DNA of 64,000 nt from Micromonospora matsumotoense (lineage in GTDB: Bacteria > Actinomycetota > Actinomycetes > Mycobacteriales > Micromonosporaceae): positions 372,001 to 436,000 of the forward strand of contig NZ_FMCU01000004.1 of assembly GCF_900091525.1 (NCBI RefSeq), given 5' to 3'. Below the pieces are notes generated by a model that ran no database searches, was not told the origin of the DNA, and saw nothing but the letters and a program-made list of their open reading frames with translations. The position numbers and the translations under genes are program-made. This document shows positions 17,165 to 25,548 of the stretch, piece by piece. Within the stretch, counting starts at the first letter, position 1. Every line of letters starts with the position of its first letter.

Positions 17165-18031
17165 TCACCCTTGACCGCGCCAGGGAACGAGCCGGTCCTC
17201 GGCGGCGCGCAACAGCGCGTCGATGAGCAGGCCGGACAGACCGATGGCGAACAGGCCGAGCACCACCACGTCGGTCTGTGAGTAGCGCTGGGCGTCGCGG
17301 ACCATGCCGCCGATGCCCGGTACGCCGTTGATGGTCTCGGCCGCGACGACCGACGAGTACGCGATGCCGACGGCGAGCCGGACCCCGGTGAAGATCTCCG
17401 GCAACGCGTGCGGGAGCACCACGTCCCGGGTGACCTGCCAACGGCCGCCGCCCAGCGCGCGGGCCGCCTCGACCAGGGTGACCGGTGCGGCGTGGACCGC
17501 CGATGCGGTGGCGACCGCGACCGGGGGCAGGGCGGCGATCGCCAGCAGCCACAGCTTCGGCGTCTCGTCGATGCCGAACCAGATGATCAGCAGACTGAAG
17601 TACGCCAGGGGTGGCAGCGCCCGGACGAAGGTGACCACCGGTTCGGTGGCCACCCGGACCCAGGTGACGGTGCCCATCAGCAGGCCCAGCACGAGACCGG
17701 CCAGTACGCCCACCACCGCACCGATGAGAATCCGGCGCAGGCTCACCCCGAGGTGTTCGATCAGCAGGTGCCCGCTGTAGCCCCGGATGCCGTCGTGGGT
17801 GGTGGAAGTCTGCACGAGCCGGCCCCAGACCGCGCCCGGTGACGGGATGAACGTCGGGTTCTCGACCAGCACGGCGAGGGTCTGCCAGAGCGCCAGCAGG
17901 GCCAGCAGCGCGGCGGCGCGCAGGAGGACGCGCCGCAGCAGGAGACCCCGCCGGGGTGGGTGCGTGGCGTGCCTCGGCGGTGCGGTGCCGGGGGTGACGT
18001 TGGTGCTCTGGGTGGCCTGGACGGCGGTCAC
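17165..18031 (-). CDS. ssuC: Sulfonate ABC transporter permease
   Basis: This 288-residue permease has about six membrane segments and the BPD-permease EAA loop (VEAARALGGGRWQVTRDVVLPHALPEIFTGVRLAVG). The N-terminal cytosolic part ends before LLRAAALLALLALWQ. The family is SsuC/TauC. The GTG at 18031 has GGGAG upstream. It is the first gene of the operon ssuC-ssuA-ssuB-tauD; a dyad at 18062-18078 sits just ahead and probably controls the whole unit in response to sulfur supply. Confidence 0.92.
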   Translation of the reverse strand: MTAVQATQSTNVTPGTAPPRHATHPPRRGLLLRRVLLRAAALLALLALWQTLAVLVENPTFIPSPGAVWGRLVQTSTTHDGIRGYSGHLLIEHLGVSLRRILIGAVVGVLAGLVLGLLMGTVTWVRVATEPVVTFVRALPPLAYFSLLIIWFGIDETPKLWLLAIAALPPVAVATASAVHAAPVTLVEAARALGGGRWQVTRDVVLPHALPEIFTGVRLAVGIAYSSVVAAETINGVPGIGGMVRDAQRYSQTDVVVLGLFAIGLSGLLIDALLRAAEDRLVPWRGQG

Positions 18032-18061
18032 GATCTCTCCCGATGTCGATGACCTACTTTT

Positions 18062-18078
18062 CCTACAGCTTTAGTAGG
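18062..18078. promoter_or_regulatory. Dyad ahead of the sulfonate operon, candidate operator
   Basis: CCTAC-N7-GTAGG lies 31 nt upstream of the ssuC start in a local AT-rich stretch. A third CTAC copy sits just beside it (18053-18056). Position and symmetry suit a regulator site for sulfur-source control. The dyad is seen; function is inferred. Confidence 0.4.
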
Positions 18079-18151
18079 TCTTAGACAAGGGGTGGCCCAC
18101 GGCGTGGAACGAGTGATCGCCGGACCGGGCCGTCCGGGCGGCATCCGGCCC

Positions 18152-18196
18152 GGCGGGGCGGCGGGGCGGCGGGGCGGGGCGGGGCGGGGCGGGGCG
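18152..18196 (+). repeat. GGGGC/GGC simple repeat tract
   Basis: A run of repeated GGGGC units (with a few GGC units) occupies about 45 nt in the 325-bp divergent gap between ssuC and helD. With many G4 runs separated by single C it could form G-quadruplex structures on the plus strand. No coding potential is seen here. Confidence 0.7.
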
Positions 18197-18203
18197 CCCG
18201 ACC

Positions 18204-18228
18204 CCGGAAACGGAGCACCCGTTTCCGG
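18204..18228. promoter_or_regulatory. Perfect 10-bp inverted repeat upstream of helD
   Basis: CCGGAAACGG and its exact complement are separated by AGCAC, 128 nt before the helD start. Genes for rifamycin-responsive HelD proteins in actinomycetes are known to carry an inverted-repeat rifamycin-associated element upstream; whether this dyad matches that element must be compared. It could also be a terminator or another operator. Confidence 0.45.
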
Positions 18229-18355
18229 CCGCCACATTCATCATATGCGCCGGTCAAGCCGTCCAGATCGTCCCGGATGACGATTTTTGCCCCCGCGACC
18301 ATGCCTACGCTCGACCGGTCCGTGCCGGAGGGCCCGGCGGGAGAACGGGGAGCAC

Positions 18356-20425
18356 GTGTCCGAGACGGCCCGACAGATCGCCATCGAACAACAGGTGGTC
18401 GACACGGTGTACGCCCGCCTGGAGGTCATGCGCGCGCAGACCAGACAGCTGAGCGAGGAGGGACACCGCCGGGCCGGCGGCGGACCGGTCGCCGGGCTGG
18501 TCGAGCGGGACGCCATGGTGCTGGGCGCCGCCGCCCGACTGTCCGATCTCGACGGCCAGGAGGAGGGCATCGTCTTCGGCCGGCTCGACTTCGACGACGA
18601 CGAGACGTACCGGATCGGTCGGTTGGGGGTCCGCGACGCCGACCGGGAGCCGCTGGTGGTGGACTGGCGGGCCCCCGCCGCCGCGCCGTTCTACCGGGCC
18701 ACCCCCGGCGAACCGCTCGGGGTGGCTCGTCGCCGCGTGATCACCTGCACCGGCCGTACCGTGGTCGGCCTCGACGACGAGGTGCTGACGGACACGCCGG
18801 TCGACGGGGTGGTCGGCGAGGGCGCCCTGCTCGCGTCGCTGACCCGGGAACGCGGCGCACACATGCGCGACATCGTCTCGACGATCCAACGCGAACAGGA
18901 CGAGGCGGTCCGCGCCCCCGCCGCCGGGGTCACCCTGATCACCGGCGGTCCGGGGACCGGCAAGACGCAGGTGGCCCTGCACCGGGCCGCCTACCTGCTC
19001 TATCGCGACCGGGGCCGGTTCGCCGACGGCCGGGTGCTGGTGGTCGGCCCGTCGACGGTGTTCACCACCTACATCGGCCGGGTGCTGCCCGGCCTCGGCG
19101 AGGACAGCGTCCACCTGCGCGCGATCGGTGACCTGTTCGACGGTGTCGTCGCCACCCGACGGGACTGCGCCGAGGTGGCCCGCACCAAGGGTGACCTGCG
19201 GATGGTGCGGGTGCTGACCGACCTGGCCTGGGACACCCCGCCGAACGTGCCGGACCGGCTGTGGGGTCTCGACGCCGACGATCTGGCGCGGGCCCGCCGG
19301 GAGGTCCGCCGCAGGTGCGAGGCCGCCGGGATCACCCCCAACGCCGCGCGGGCCCAGGCCGCGACGGTGCTCGCGGAGCTGCTGGACGGCCGGGAGGTCC
19401 CGGCCGCCTTCCTGACCGCCTGGTGGCCGTCGCTGACCCCGCAGGACGTCCTGCCCGCCCAGCGGGGCGAGTGGTCGGTGGACGACGTGCCGCTGCTCGA
19501 CGAGCTGGCCGAGATCCTGGGCCGGCCGCAGCGGGTGGCCGAGGTCCGGCCCGAGTGGCAGCGCCGGGAGCTGCGCAGCGGCGCCCGACTGGCGGAGACC
19601 TTCGTGCTGAGCCTGAGCCTCGGCGACGGGTGGCAGCTCTTCGCGCCCGGCGTGGCGACTCCCATCGCGCAGTCCGGGCAGTCGCTGGACAGCGGCCACT
19701 GGGGCGCCCAGCGCTGGGCGGCGGCGATCATCCTGCGGGAGGGTCACCAGGTGGTGGGCTGGGTCGACGGGTTCGACCCGTACGGCGAGGAGGGGCACGT
19801 GCCGGTACTGGCCGAGCCGCTGCCGGTGGCGCAGGCCGAGGAGCCCGTCGAGGACACCTACCAGCACGTCATCATCGACGAGGCGCAGGACCTGTCGCCG
19901 ATGGAGTGCCGGATGATCGCCCGCCGGGCCGCGTACGCCTCGATGACCATCGTGGGCGACCTCGGCCAGGCGACCCATCCGCTGGCCGCCGGCTCGTGGC
20001 CGGAGCTGGTGCACCGGCTGGGCAAGCGGACCGCCCGGACGCTGGACCTGCCCACCGGTTACCGGGTCCCCGAGGTCATCGCCGACTTCGCGGCCCGGGC
20101 CCTGCCGCCCGGCATCGCGCCGACCCGGTCGTTCCGTCCCGGCGGCCGGTTGGCGATCCGCCGGGTCGACGACCTGGCCGAGGCGGTGGCCCGGGAGACC
20201 GGGACGGTCATCGCCCCCGACCACCTGGCCGCCGCCCTGCACGCGATCCCGGTCAGTCAGGTCAAGGGCCTGGAGTACGACCGGGTGGTGCTGGTCGAAC
20301 CCGCCGACATCGTCGCCGCCGAACCCCGGGGGATGAACCGGCTCTACGTCGCCCTGACCCGGGCCGTCGGCGAACTGGTCATCCTGCACCGCAAGCCGTT
20401 GCCGGAGCAGCTGACCCGGGCCTGA
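18356..20425 (+). CDS. helD: HelD-type superfamily 1 helicase that acts on RNA polymerase
   Basis: This 689-residue protein starts at GTG 18356, with GGGGAG before it. It has an N-terminal coiled coil (IEQQVVDTVYARLEVMRAQTRQ), a UvrD/Rep-like motor with Walker A ITGGPGTGKTQVALHRAAYLLY (about 198-215), Walker B HVIIDEAQDLSPMECRM (about 502), motif III VGDLGQATHPLAAGSW, and the C-terminal motifs VKGLEYDRVVLVEP and NRLYVALTRAV. This is the actinobacterial HelD layout: a protein that enters the RNA polymerase channels, removes stalled or rifamycin-bound enzyme from DNA and recycles it. It is monocistronic, with an inverted repeat upstream and a hairpin downstream. Rifamycin resistance is plausible but not shown. 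Confidence 0.9.
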   Translation: MSETARQIAIEQQVVDTVYARLEVMRAQTRQLSEEGHRRAGGGPVAGLVERDAMVLGAAARLSDLDGQEEGIVFGRLDFDDDETYRIGRLGVRDADREPLVVDWRAPAAAPFYRATPGEPLGVARRRVITCTGRTVVGLDDEVLTDTPVDGVVGEGALLASLTRERGAHMRDIVSTIQREQDEAVRAPAAGVTLITGGPGTGKTQVALHRAAYLLYRDRGRFADGRVLVVGPSTVFTTYIGRVLPGLGEDSVHLRAIGDLFDGVVATRRDCAEVARTKGDLRMVRVLTDLAWDTPPNVPDRLWGLDADDLARARREVRRRCEAAGITPNAARAQAATVLAELLDGREVPAAFLTAWWPSLTPQDVLPAQRGEWSVDDVPLLDELAEILGRPQRVAEVRPEWQRRELRSGARLAETFVLSLSLGDGWQLFAPGVATPIAQSGQSLDSGHWGAQRWAAAIILREGHQVVGWVDGFDPYGEEGHVPVLAEPLPVAQAEEPVEDTYQHVIIDEAQDLSPMECRMIARRAAYASMTIVGDLGQATHPLAAGSWPELVHRLGKRTARTLDLPTGYRVPEVIADFAARALPPGIAPTRSFRPGGRLAIRRVDDLAEAVARETGTVIAPDHLAAALHAIPVSQVKGLEYDRVVLVEPADIVAAEPRGMNRLYVALTRAVGELVILHRKPLPEQLTRA

Positions 20426-20485
20426 GGCGGCCGGCGGCACCCCACGACCCGCCGCCCCGCCACCGGACGTGGTCGACCCCGCTCG

Positions 20486-20516
20486 CGGGGGCCGGCCCGC
20501 GCAGGACCGGCCCCCG
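20486..20516. terminator. Terminator hairpin between helD and the heme oxygenase operon
   Basis: Arms CGGGGGCCGG and CCGGCCCCCG (10 nt, perfect) with an 11-nt loop lie between two convergent genes, 60 nt after the helD stop and 27 nt from the DUF2470 gene's stop. Confidence 0.7.
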
Positions 20517-20542
20517 TGACGTCGGCCGGCGGGGGTGGGCGC

Positions 20543-20851
20543 TCAGTCGGCGCGGCGCGGCGGCACACCGAGCGCGGCGCACGCCTGCTCGTACATCCGG
20601 ACCACCTCCCGGCGGATCTCGGCCCGCTCGGTGAGCCGGTGGGCGAACGGGACCCGCACCGGCACCTCGATGTCGTCGAGGGTGACGGCGAAGTCCATCC
20701 CGTCGGCGTCCAGCCCGGTCACCCGCGCCCGGCTGGCGTCCGGGCAGCCACCGAGGGTACGGCAGATCAGCAACGAGTCCCCGGCGTGGTCGTCGTTCAT
20801 GTGCCGGCTGACCGCCCCGACGACGTCGGCGTCGAACGGCTGCCCGGTCAC
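20543..20851 (-). CDS. DUF2470-domain protein linked to heme oxygenase
   Basis: This 102-residue protein fits the DUF2470 domain that forms the C-terminal part of HugZ-type heme-utilisation proteins: VVGAVSRHMNDDHAGDSLLICR, GLDADGMDFAVTL, VRVPFAHRLTERAEIRREVVRMYEQA. It follows the heme oxygenase gene with a 4-nt ATGA overlap and ends the iron/heme operon, so a role in heme handling or breakdown is likely. There is no signal peptide, so it is cytosolic. Whether it binds heme itself is unknown; the conserved HMNDDH could serve as ligand. Confidence 0.85.
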   Translation of the reverse strand: MTGQPFDADVVGAVSRHMNDDHAGDSLLICRTLGGCPDASRARVTGLDADGMDFAVTLDDIEVPVRVPFAHRLTERAEIRREVVRMYEQACAALGVPPRRAD

Positions 20852-21525
20852 GCCACCGCCTCCGTGATCTCCGGGCCGTCCGGCACGTGCCGGGCCAGGG
20901 CGGAGAAGACCGCCATGTTGTGCCGGTACGCCACCAGCACCTCGTCCAGCAGCGCCGCCTCGTCGGCCGCGCTCAACGGCAGGGCGTCCAACCGCGCCCG
21001 GTACGCCTCCTTGTACGCCTTCGGCCGGGTGATCCGGTCGAAGGCGTAGAAGGCCACCCCGGACCCGTCGGTCAACCCGTACCGCCGGGACACCGCCCGC
21101 CCGATGTACAGGCCCCCGGAGAGGTCACCCAGGTAGCGGGTGTAGTGGTGGGCGATGAACCGCACCGGGGAGGTGCCGCAGACGGCCCGGATCCGGTCGG
21201 CGTAGGCCACCGTCGCCGGGTGCGGCGCGGTGCGCAACGCCCAGTCCGGCCCGGCGAGCTGGGTCAGGTCCGCCTCCAGCGCGGGCAGTCGGGTCAGCGC
21301 GTCGTCGACGAAGCCACCGGCGAACGGGTCCGCGCGCATCGCCTCGGCGGCCGACTCCAACGCCTGGTAGAGGGCGTGGTGCTGCACCACCAGGTCGACG
21401 TAGCCGGCGATGTCCAGCTCGCCGGCGACCAGCGCGGAGACGTAGCGCTGGCTCTCGGCGGCGGAGTGGGCCCCCTGGGTGGCGGCCCGCAGCCGGGCCG
21501 AGAACGGCATGGGTGGTGTGTCCAT
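20848..21525 (-). CDS. hmuO: Heme oxygenase (biliverdin-producing)
   Basis: This 225-residue all-helical protein matches HmuO/HO-1 family features: FSARLRAATQGAHSAAESQRYVSAL, whose His is the proximal heme ligand, LVVQHHALYQALE, and FIAHHYTRYLGDLSGGLYIGRAVSRRYG with the distal-helix GDLSGG that lets O2 bind. The enzyme opens heme to biliverdin, CO and iron in the cytosol using a reductase. It is the fifth gene of the leftward iron operon, starting directly after the hmuV stop with GGAGG ahead of ATG 21525. Heme imported by HmuTUV is thus degraded by the next gene product. Confidence 0.94.
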   Translation of the reverse strand: MDTPPMPFSARLRAATQGAHSAAESQRYVSALVAGELDIAGYVDLVVQHHALYQALESAAEAMRADPFAGGFVDDALTRLPALEADLTQLAGPDWALRTAPHPATVAYADRIRAVCGTSPVRFIAHHYTRYLGDLSGGLYIGRAVSRRYGLTDGSGVAFYAFDRITRPKAYKEAYRARLDALPLSAADEAALLDEVLVAYRHNMAVFSALARHVPDGPEITEAVA

Positions 21526-22419
21526 CTATTCCTCCGTGAGGGGGACGTTCCGGGCCGGGCCCCGACGGCGGGGCACGACCAGCGGCAGGCGGGTGTCCGG
21601 GTGCGGCACGACCTCGATGTCGTGCCGGTAGACCTCGCTGAGCAGGGGCGCGGTCAGCACCGCGTCGGGCGGGCCGGCGGCCCGTACCCGCCCGTCGGCG
21701 AGCAGGGTGATCCGGTCCGCGTACGCCCCGGCCAGGGCGAGGTCGTGCAGCACCACCACGACCGCGTCGCCGGCGTCGGCACGGTCCCGGGCGATCCGCA
21801 TGACGAGCTCCTGGTGGTGCAGGTCGAGGGCGGCGGTCGGTTCGTCGAGCAGCAGCACCCCGGTCTGCTGGGCCAGCACCCGGGCCAGGGCGGCACGGGC
21901 CTGCTCGCCCCCGGAGAGCGACGGGAAGGGGCGGGCGGCGAACCGGATCACGTCACAGCGTCGCATGGTCTCGGCGACGACCGCATCATCGTGGGCCTCC
22001 TCGGGGCGGCCGGCCCAGGGCACCCGGCCCATCCGGACCACCTCGACCACCGCGAACGGAAAGCTCAGGGCGCTGCTCTGGGTCAGCACCGCCCGACGCA
22101 TCGCCAACTCCACGGCCGACCACTCGGCCAGCGGACGACCGTCCACCTCGACGGTCCCGGCGGCGAGCGGCAGGTCACCGCTGACGGCGGCCAGCAGGGT
22201 GGACTTGCCGGCACCGTTCGGGCCGAGCAGGGCGTGCAGTTCACCGGCGCGGATGGCGAGGTCGACCTGGTCGAGCACCGGTCGGCCGGCGCGCTCGACC
22301 CGGACCCCGGTGACCTGGACCCGGGTGCTGCCCGACGTCGTGGCGGTCGGCACCCGGGGCGCCGACCGACGGCCGAGCAACCGCAGCGGACCTCGCCGCC
22401 GACGTACGCGTTCGGTCAT
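21526..22419 (-). CDS. hmuV: Heme ABC transporter ATPase
   Basis: This 297-residue ATPase has Walker A LLGPNGAGKSTLLAAVSGDL, Q-loop LTQSSALSFPFAVVEVV, signature LSGGEQARAALARVLAQ, Walker B VLLLDEPTAALDLHHQE and switch VVVLHDLALAGAYAD, of the FecE/BtuD/HmuV class. About 35 basic residues precede the cassette. ATG 22419 follows GGGGAGG and lies 43 nt after the permease gene. It drives heme uptake through HmuU. Confidence 0.93.
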   Translation of the reverse strand: MTERVRRRRGPLRLLGRRSAPRVPTATTSGSTRVQVTGVRVERAGRPVLDQVDLAIRAGELHALLGPNGAGKSTLLAAVSGDLPLAAGTVEVDGRPLAEWSAVELAMRRAVLTQSSALSFPFAVVEVVRMGRVPWAGRPEEAHDDAVVAETMRRCDVIRFAARPFPSLSGGEQARAALARVLAQQTGVLLLDEPTAALDLHHQELVMRIARDRADAGDAVVVVLHDLALAGAYADRITLLADGRVRAAGPPDAVLTAPLLSEVYRHDIEVVPHPDTRLPLVVPRRRGPARNVPLTEE

Positions 22420-22462
22420 CACGGCCTCCCCGGGTGGGTACGGGTCGACGCCCCGCAGCCGT

Positions 22463-23560
22463 TCACGCCCAACCTCCGGCGCGGTCCCGGGTGCGCCGCA
22501 GCAGCCACAAGAAGGCGGGCCCGCCGACGATCGCGGACAGCACCCCCAACGGCAGCTCCTGGTAGTCGACGAGGGTCCGGGCGGCGAGGTCGGCGACGAT
22601 GACGACGATCGCGCCCCCGAGGGCACTGGCCGGCAGCAGCAGTCGGTGCCCGGGGCCGGCGACCATCCGGACCAGGTGCGGCACGACCAGGCCGACGAAG
22701 CTGATGATGCCGGTGAAGGCGACCGCCGCCGCACCGAGCAGCGCGGTGACCACGATCATCCGGGTCCGCAACCGTTCCACGTCGACCCCGAGGTGGCGGG
22801 CGGACCGCTCGCCCAGGGCGAGCAGGTCGAGCCGGCGGGCGTCGGCGAGGGTGGCGAGCAGCCCGACCGCGAGGCAGGGCGCGGCCAGCGAGACCGCCGA
22901 CCAGTTCGCCTGGGCCAGGCTGCCGAGGTTCCAGAAGGCGATGGCCTGCACGCCCGACTCGTCGGCGACGAACATCAGCAGCCCGATGGCGGCACCGGCG
23001 ACGGCGTTGACCGCGACCCCGGTGAGCACCAGGGTGACCACCTCGGTCCGGCCACCGGAGCGGGCCAGCAGGTAGACCAGCCAGGCGGTGGCGAGGCCAC
23101 CGGCGAACGCGGCGGCGGGCACCGTCCAGCCACCGAGGACGGTGACACCGGTGACGATGGCCAGCGCCGCGCCGACCGCCGCGCCCGCCGAGACGCCGAT
23201 GATGCCCGGTTCGGCCAACGGGTTGCCGAACACCCCCTGCATCACCGCGCCGGCACAGCCGAGCGCGGCGCCGACCACGGCGGCGAGCGCGACCCGGGGG
23301 AAGCGGACCAGCCACAGCGCGCTCTCGCCGTGCGGGGCGGCGGGCCGGGGGCCGAGGTCCAGGCCGAGGCGGTGCAGCACCGAGCCGAGCACCTCGGCCG
23401 GGGCGACGGCCACCTGACCCCGGCCGGCGGCGATCAGGGCGACCAGCAGTAGGCCGGCGGTGAGCCCGGCGAGCAGGACCGGCCCGCGCCGGACCGGACG
23501 GCGGCGGTCCCGGCCGTCACCGGTGTCCCCGGTGGCCGGTCGGGTGTCGGTGGCGGTCAT
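22463..23560 (-). CDS. hmuU: Heme ABC transporter permease
   Basis: This 365-residue FecCD-family permease has about ten membrane helices and family blocks RFPRVALAAVVGAALGCAGAVMQGVFGNPLAEPGIIGVSAGAA, GERSARHLGVDVERLRTR, GIISFVGLVVPHLVRMVAGPGHRLLLPASAL (each cited in part only). The N-terminus is a basic cytosolic extension. Its start overlaps the hmuT stop (ATGA), showing tight coupling. Together with HmuT and HmuV it forms the importer; heme rather than siderophore is inferred from the heme oxygenase and HtaA genes in the same locus. Confidence 0.9.
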   Translation of the reverse strand: MTATDTRPATGDTGDGRDRRRPVRRGPVLLAGLTAGLLLVALIAAGRGQVAVAPAEVLGSVLHRLGLDLGPRPAAPHGESALWLVRFPRVALAAVVGAALGCAGAVMQGVFGNPLAEPGIIGVSAGAAVGAALAIVTGVTVLGGWTVPAAAFAGGLATAWLVYLLARSGGRTEVVTLVLTGVAVNAVAGAAIGLLMFVADESGVQAIAFWNLGSLAQANWSAVSLAAPCLAVGLLATLADARRLDLLALGERSARHLGVDVERLRTRMIVVTALLGAAAVAFTGIISFVGLVVPHLVRMVAGPGHRLLLPASALGGAIVVIVADLAARTLVDYQELPLGVLSAIVGGPAFLWLLRRTRDRAGGWA

Positions 23561-24573
23561 CGCGGGCCCCGGCAGTGCAGCGCGTCGGCCAGGGCCCGCA
23601 CCACCCGGCCGGAGCGGGTGCCGAAGGTGAGCAGGACGCCGTCGTCCATGTCGATGACGCGGCGGGCGGCCCCGGCCGGGGTCTGCCCCACCCCGGGGAG
23701 CTTGAGCAGTCCGTCGACGCCGCCGACGGACTTCAGTCCACCGCTCATCACCAGCAGCACGTCCGGGGCCGCGTTGATCAGGCCCTCACTGGTCAGCGGG
23801 CGGAACTTCGCCAGGCCGATCGCGGTGCCGGCGTCCACTCCCCCGGCTGCCTCGATCATCGCGTCGGAGCCGGCGCCCCGCCCGCCGATCAGGTAGACCC
23901 CGGCGGTGCCGCGCAGATAGAGGAAGGCGACGCGGGGGGCCGGACCGTCGGGCGCCCCGGCGCGGGCGGCGGCGATCTCCCCCTCGATCCGGGTGACCAG
24001 CCGGTCGCCGGCCGCGCCGACACCGAGCGCCGCCGCGATGGCCCGGACGTGCCCGGGGACGGCGTCGAGGCTCTGCTCGGCGGCCACCAGGACCACCGGG
24101 ATGCCGGCGGCGCGCAGTTGCCGCAGCGTCTCGGGTGGACCGATGCTGTCGTCGGCGAGGATCACCGTCGGGGCGAGGGCGAGCACCGCCTCGGCGGACA
24201 GGTCGTGCCCGGCCGGGGTGACCACCGGCAGGTGCGCGGCGGCCGGAAAGGTGGTGGAGGTGTCCCGGCCGACGACGTTGCCGCCGAGCCCGAGGCTGAA
24301 CACGATCTCGGCGATCGAGCCGTAGAGGTTGACCGGCAGGATGCGCGCGGCGTCGGTGACCGTGCTGGCGATGCCGTCGGCGGAGGTGACGGTGACGGGC
24401 AGGGCCGGGGTCGGCGGCGGGTCCAGCGGGGTGACGTCGGTGTCGGGCAGGGTGGCGGTGACCGGGCCGCAGGACGTCGGTGTGGTCGACCGCGCCTCGG
24501 CCGCCGGATCGGTGCAGCCGACCAGGGCACCGGCGAGCAGCACCAGGACGAGCGGCAGCGCGCGCCGGGTCAC
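23557..24573 (-). CDS. hmuT: Heme-binding lipoprotein of the ABC importer
   Basis: The protein of about 338 residues has a lipobox (LVLVLLAGALVGC) and the class III (BtuF/FhuD-type) binding fold: ARILPVNLYGSIAEIVFSLGLGGNVVGRD, LSAEAVLALAPTVILADDSIG, LRAAGIPVVLV, VAFLYLRGTAGVYLIGGRGAGSDAMIEAAGG. It receives heme from surface proteins and passes it to HmuU. The GTG at 24573 overlaps the stop of the upstream surface-protein gene (GTGA). Likely heme ligands (His/Tyr) cannot be fixed without a structure. Confidence 0.9.
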   Translation of the reverse strand: MTRRALPLVLVLLAGALVGCTDPAAEARSTTPTSCGPVTATLPDTDVTPLDPPPTPALPVTVTSADGIASTVTDAARILPVNLYGSIAEIVFSLGLGGNVVGRDTSTTFPAAAHLPVVTPAGHDLSAEAVLALAPTVILADDSIGPPETLRQLRAAGIPVVLVAAEQSLDAVPGHVRAIAAALGVGAAGDRLVTRIEGEIAAARAGAPDGPAPRVAFLYLRGTAGVYLIGGRGAGSDAMIEAAGGVDAGTAIGLAKFRPLTSEGLINAAPDVLLVMSGGLKSVGGVDGLLKLPGVGQTPAGAARRVIDMDDGVLLTFGTRSGRVVRALADALHCRGPR

Positions 24574-25409
24574 GACGTGGCCCGGCGGCGACGGCGACGA
24601 CGCAGGCCGGCGAGCAGCGCCACCCCGAGCAGGGGTACGACCAGCACGGCGAGCCACCAGCGGCCGGTGTCGGAGGCGGCGCTGACCCGGGTCACCTGCG
24701 CCTGGTCGGTCCGGCCCGCCTCATCGACCCCGCCGTCGGCCCCGGTAGGGACGCCCCCGGTGGGGCCGACGGCAGCCGACGCCGGGCCCGCGCCGGTGGG
24801 CGCGGCGACCGCGCCGGTCGGTGCCGCCGCCGGTGGCGTGGTCCGACCGGTGCTGCCGCCGACACCGGTCGTGGCCGGGGCGGCCGCGGTGGTACGCGCC
24901 GGAGCGGCCCCGGCGGCGAAGGTGATCGGCACCCGGACGTCCTGGGAACGGTCGGCGGTGCGGGTGTGGTCGGTCCGGGAGGCCACCACGCACCGGCGGA
25001 CGGTGCAGTCCACGTCGCCGATGCGGGTGGCCACGGTGAGGCTGACCCGGAACGAGCCGCCGTCGCCGTACGGCACGGCCAGGCCCTCCCCGTAGGAGGG
25101 CGGGTTGGAGGAGATCCAGTGCGACGCGCCGGTGCTGCCGGTGGTGTCGGCCCCGCCGCCGCACGGGCTGGGGGCGACGCCGGCCCCGTTGTCCACACAG
25201 AAGGCGACGTAGATGCCCTTGGTGACGTCGTACCCGCTGCCGGCGACGGTCACCTTCGCCCCGGTGCGGCCCACCCCGGCGCTGGGGGTGACGGTGAGGG
25301 TCTGCCCGGCAGCGCCCCGACCGGTGCCGGCGTGGGCCGGCGTCGGCAGCACGCCGACACCGAGAGTGATCAGGGTGGCGATCAGAACGGCGCGACGCAG
25401 TGCTCGCAT
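24570..25409 (-). CDS. Cell-surface protein of the heme locus with C-terminal membrane anchor
   Basis: This 279-residue protein has a signal peptide (AVLIATLITLGVGVLPTPAHA). Its extracellular domain starts LTVTPSAGVGRTGAKVTVAGSGYD and ends DVDCTVRRCVVAS...ADRSQDVRVPITF. A Pro/Ala/Gly/Thr-rich spacer leads to a C-terminal membrane helix (WWLAVLVVPLLGVALLAGL) and an RRRRRRR tail. The tail looks like a sortase signal without a recognisable LPxTG, so it is probably membrane-anchored. The folded domain matches the middle domain of the divergent HtaA protein. First gene of the leftward heme operon, with an iron box 49 nt upstream; ATG 25409 follows GGGGGAG. A heme relay between wall and HmuT is a reasonable guess. 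Confidence 0.8.
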   Translation of the reverse strand: MRALRRAVLIATLITLGVGVLPTPAHAGTGRGAAGQTLTVTPSAGVGRTGAKVTVAGSGYDVTKGIYVAFCVDNGAGVAPSPCGGGADTTGSTGASHWISSNPPSYGEGLAVPYGDGGSFRVSLTVATRIGDVDCTVRRCVVASRTDHTRTADRSQDVRVPITFAAGAAPARTTAAAPATTGVGGSTGRTTPPAAAPTGAVAAPTGAGPASAAVGPTGGVPTGADGGVDEAGRTDQAQVTRVSAASDTGRWWLAVLVVPLLGVALLAGLRRRRRRRATS

Positions 25410-25457
25410 CAGGCTCCCCCCATGACGGATCGGGCCGGCTGACACACCGACCGTAGC

Positions 25458-25476
25458 TAAGGTTTGCCTAACCTAA
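25458..25476. promoter_or_regulatory. DtxR/IdeR-type iron box 1 (leftward heme operon)
   Basis: TAAGGTTTGCCTAACCTAA matches 16 of 19 positions of the known actinobacterial DtxR/IdeR consensus TTAGGTTAGGCTAACCTAA. It lies 49 nt upstream of the surface-protein gene that starts the hmuTUV-hmuO operon. Iron-dependent repression is the expected outcome. Confidence 0.88.
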
Positions 25477-25548
25477 GCGAGAGATCCGCAGTTCACAAGG
25501 GGTTCTTCGGATCAAGATCTTCAACCTGTCGCCCACTGTGCCCGATAG

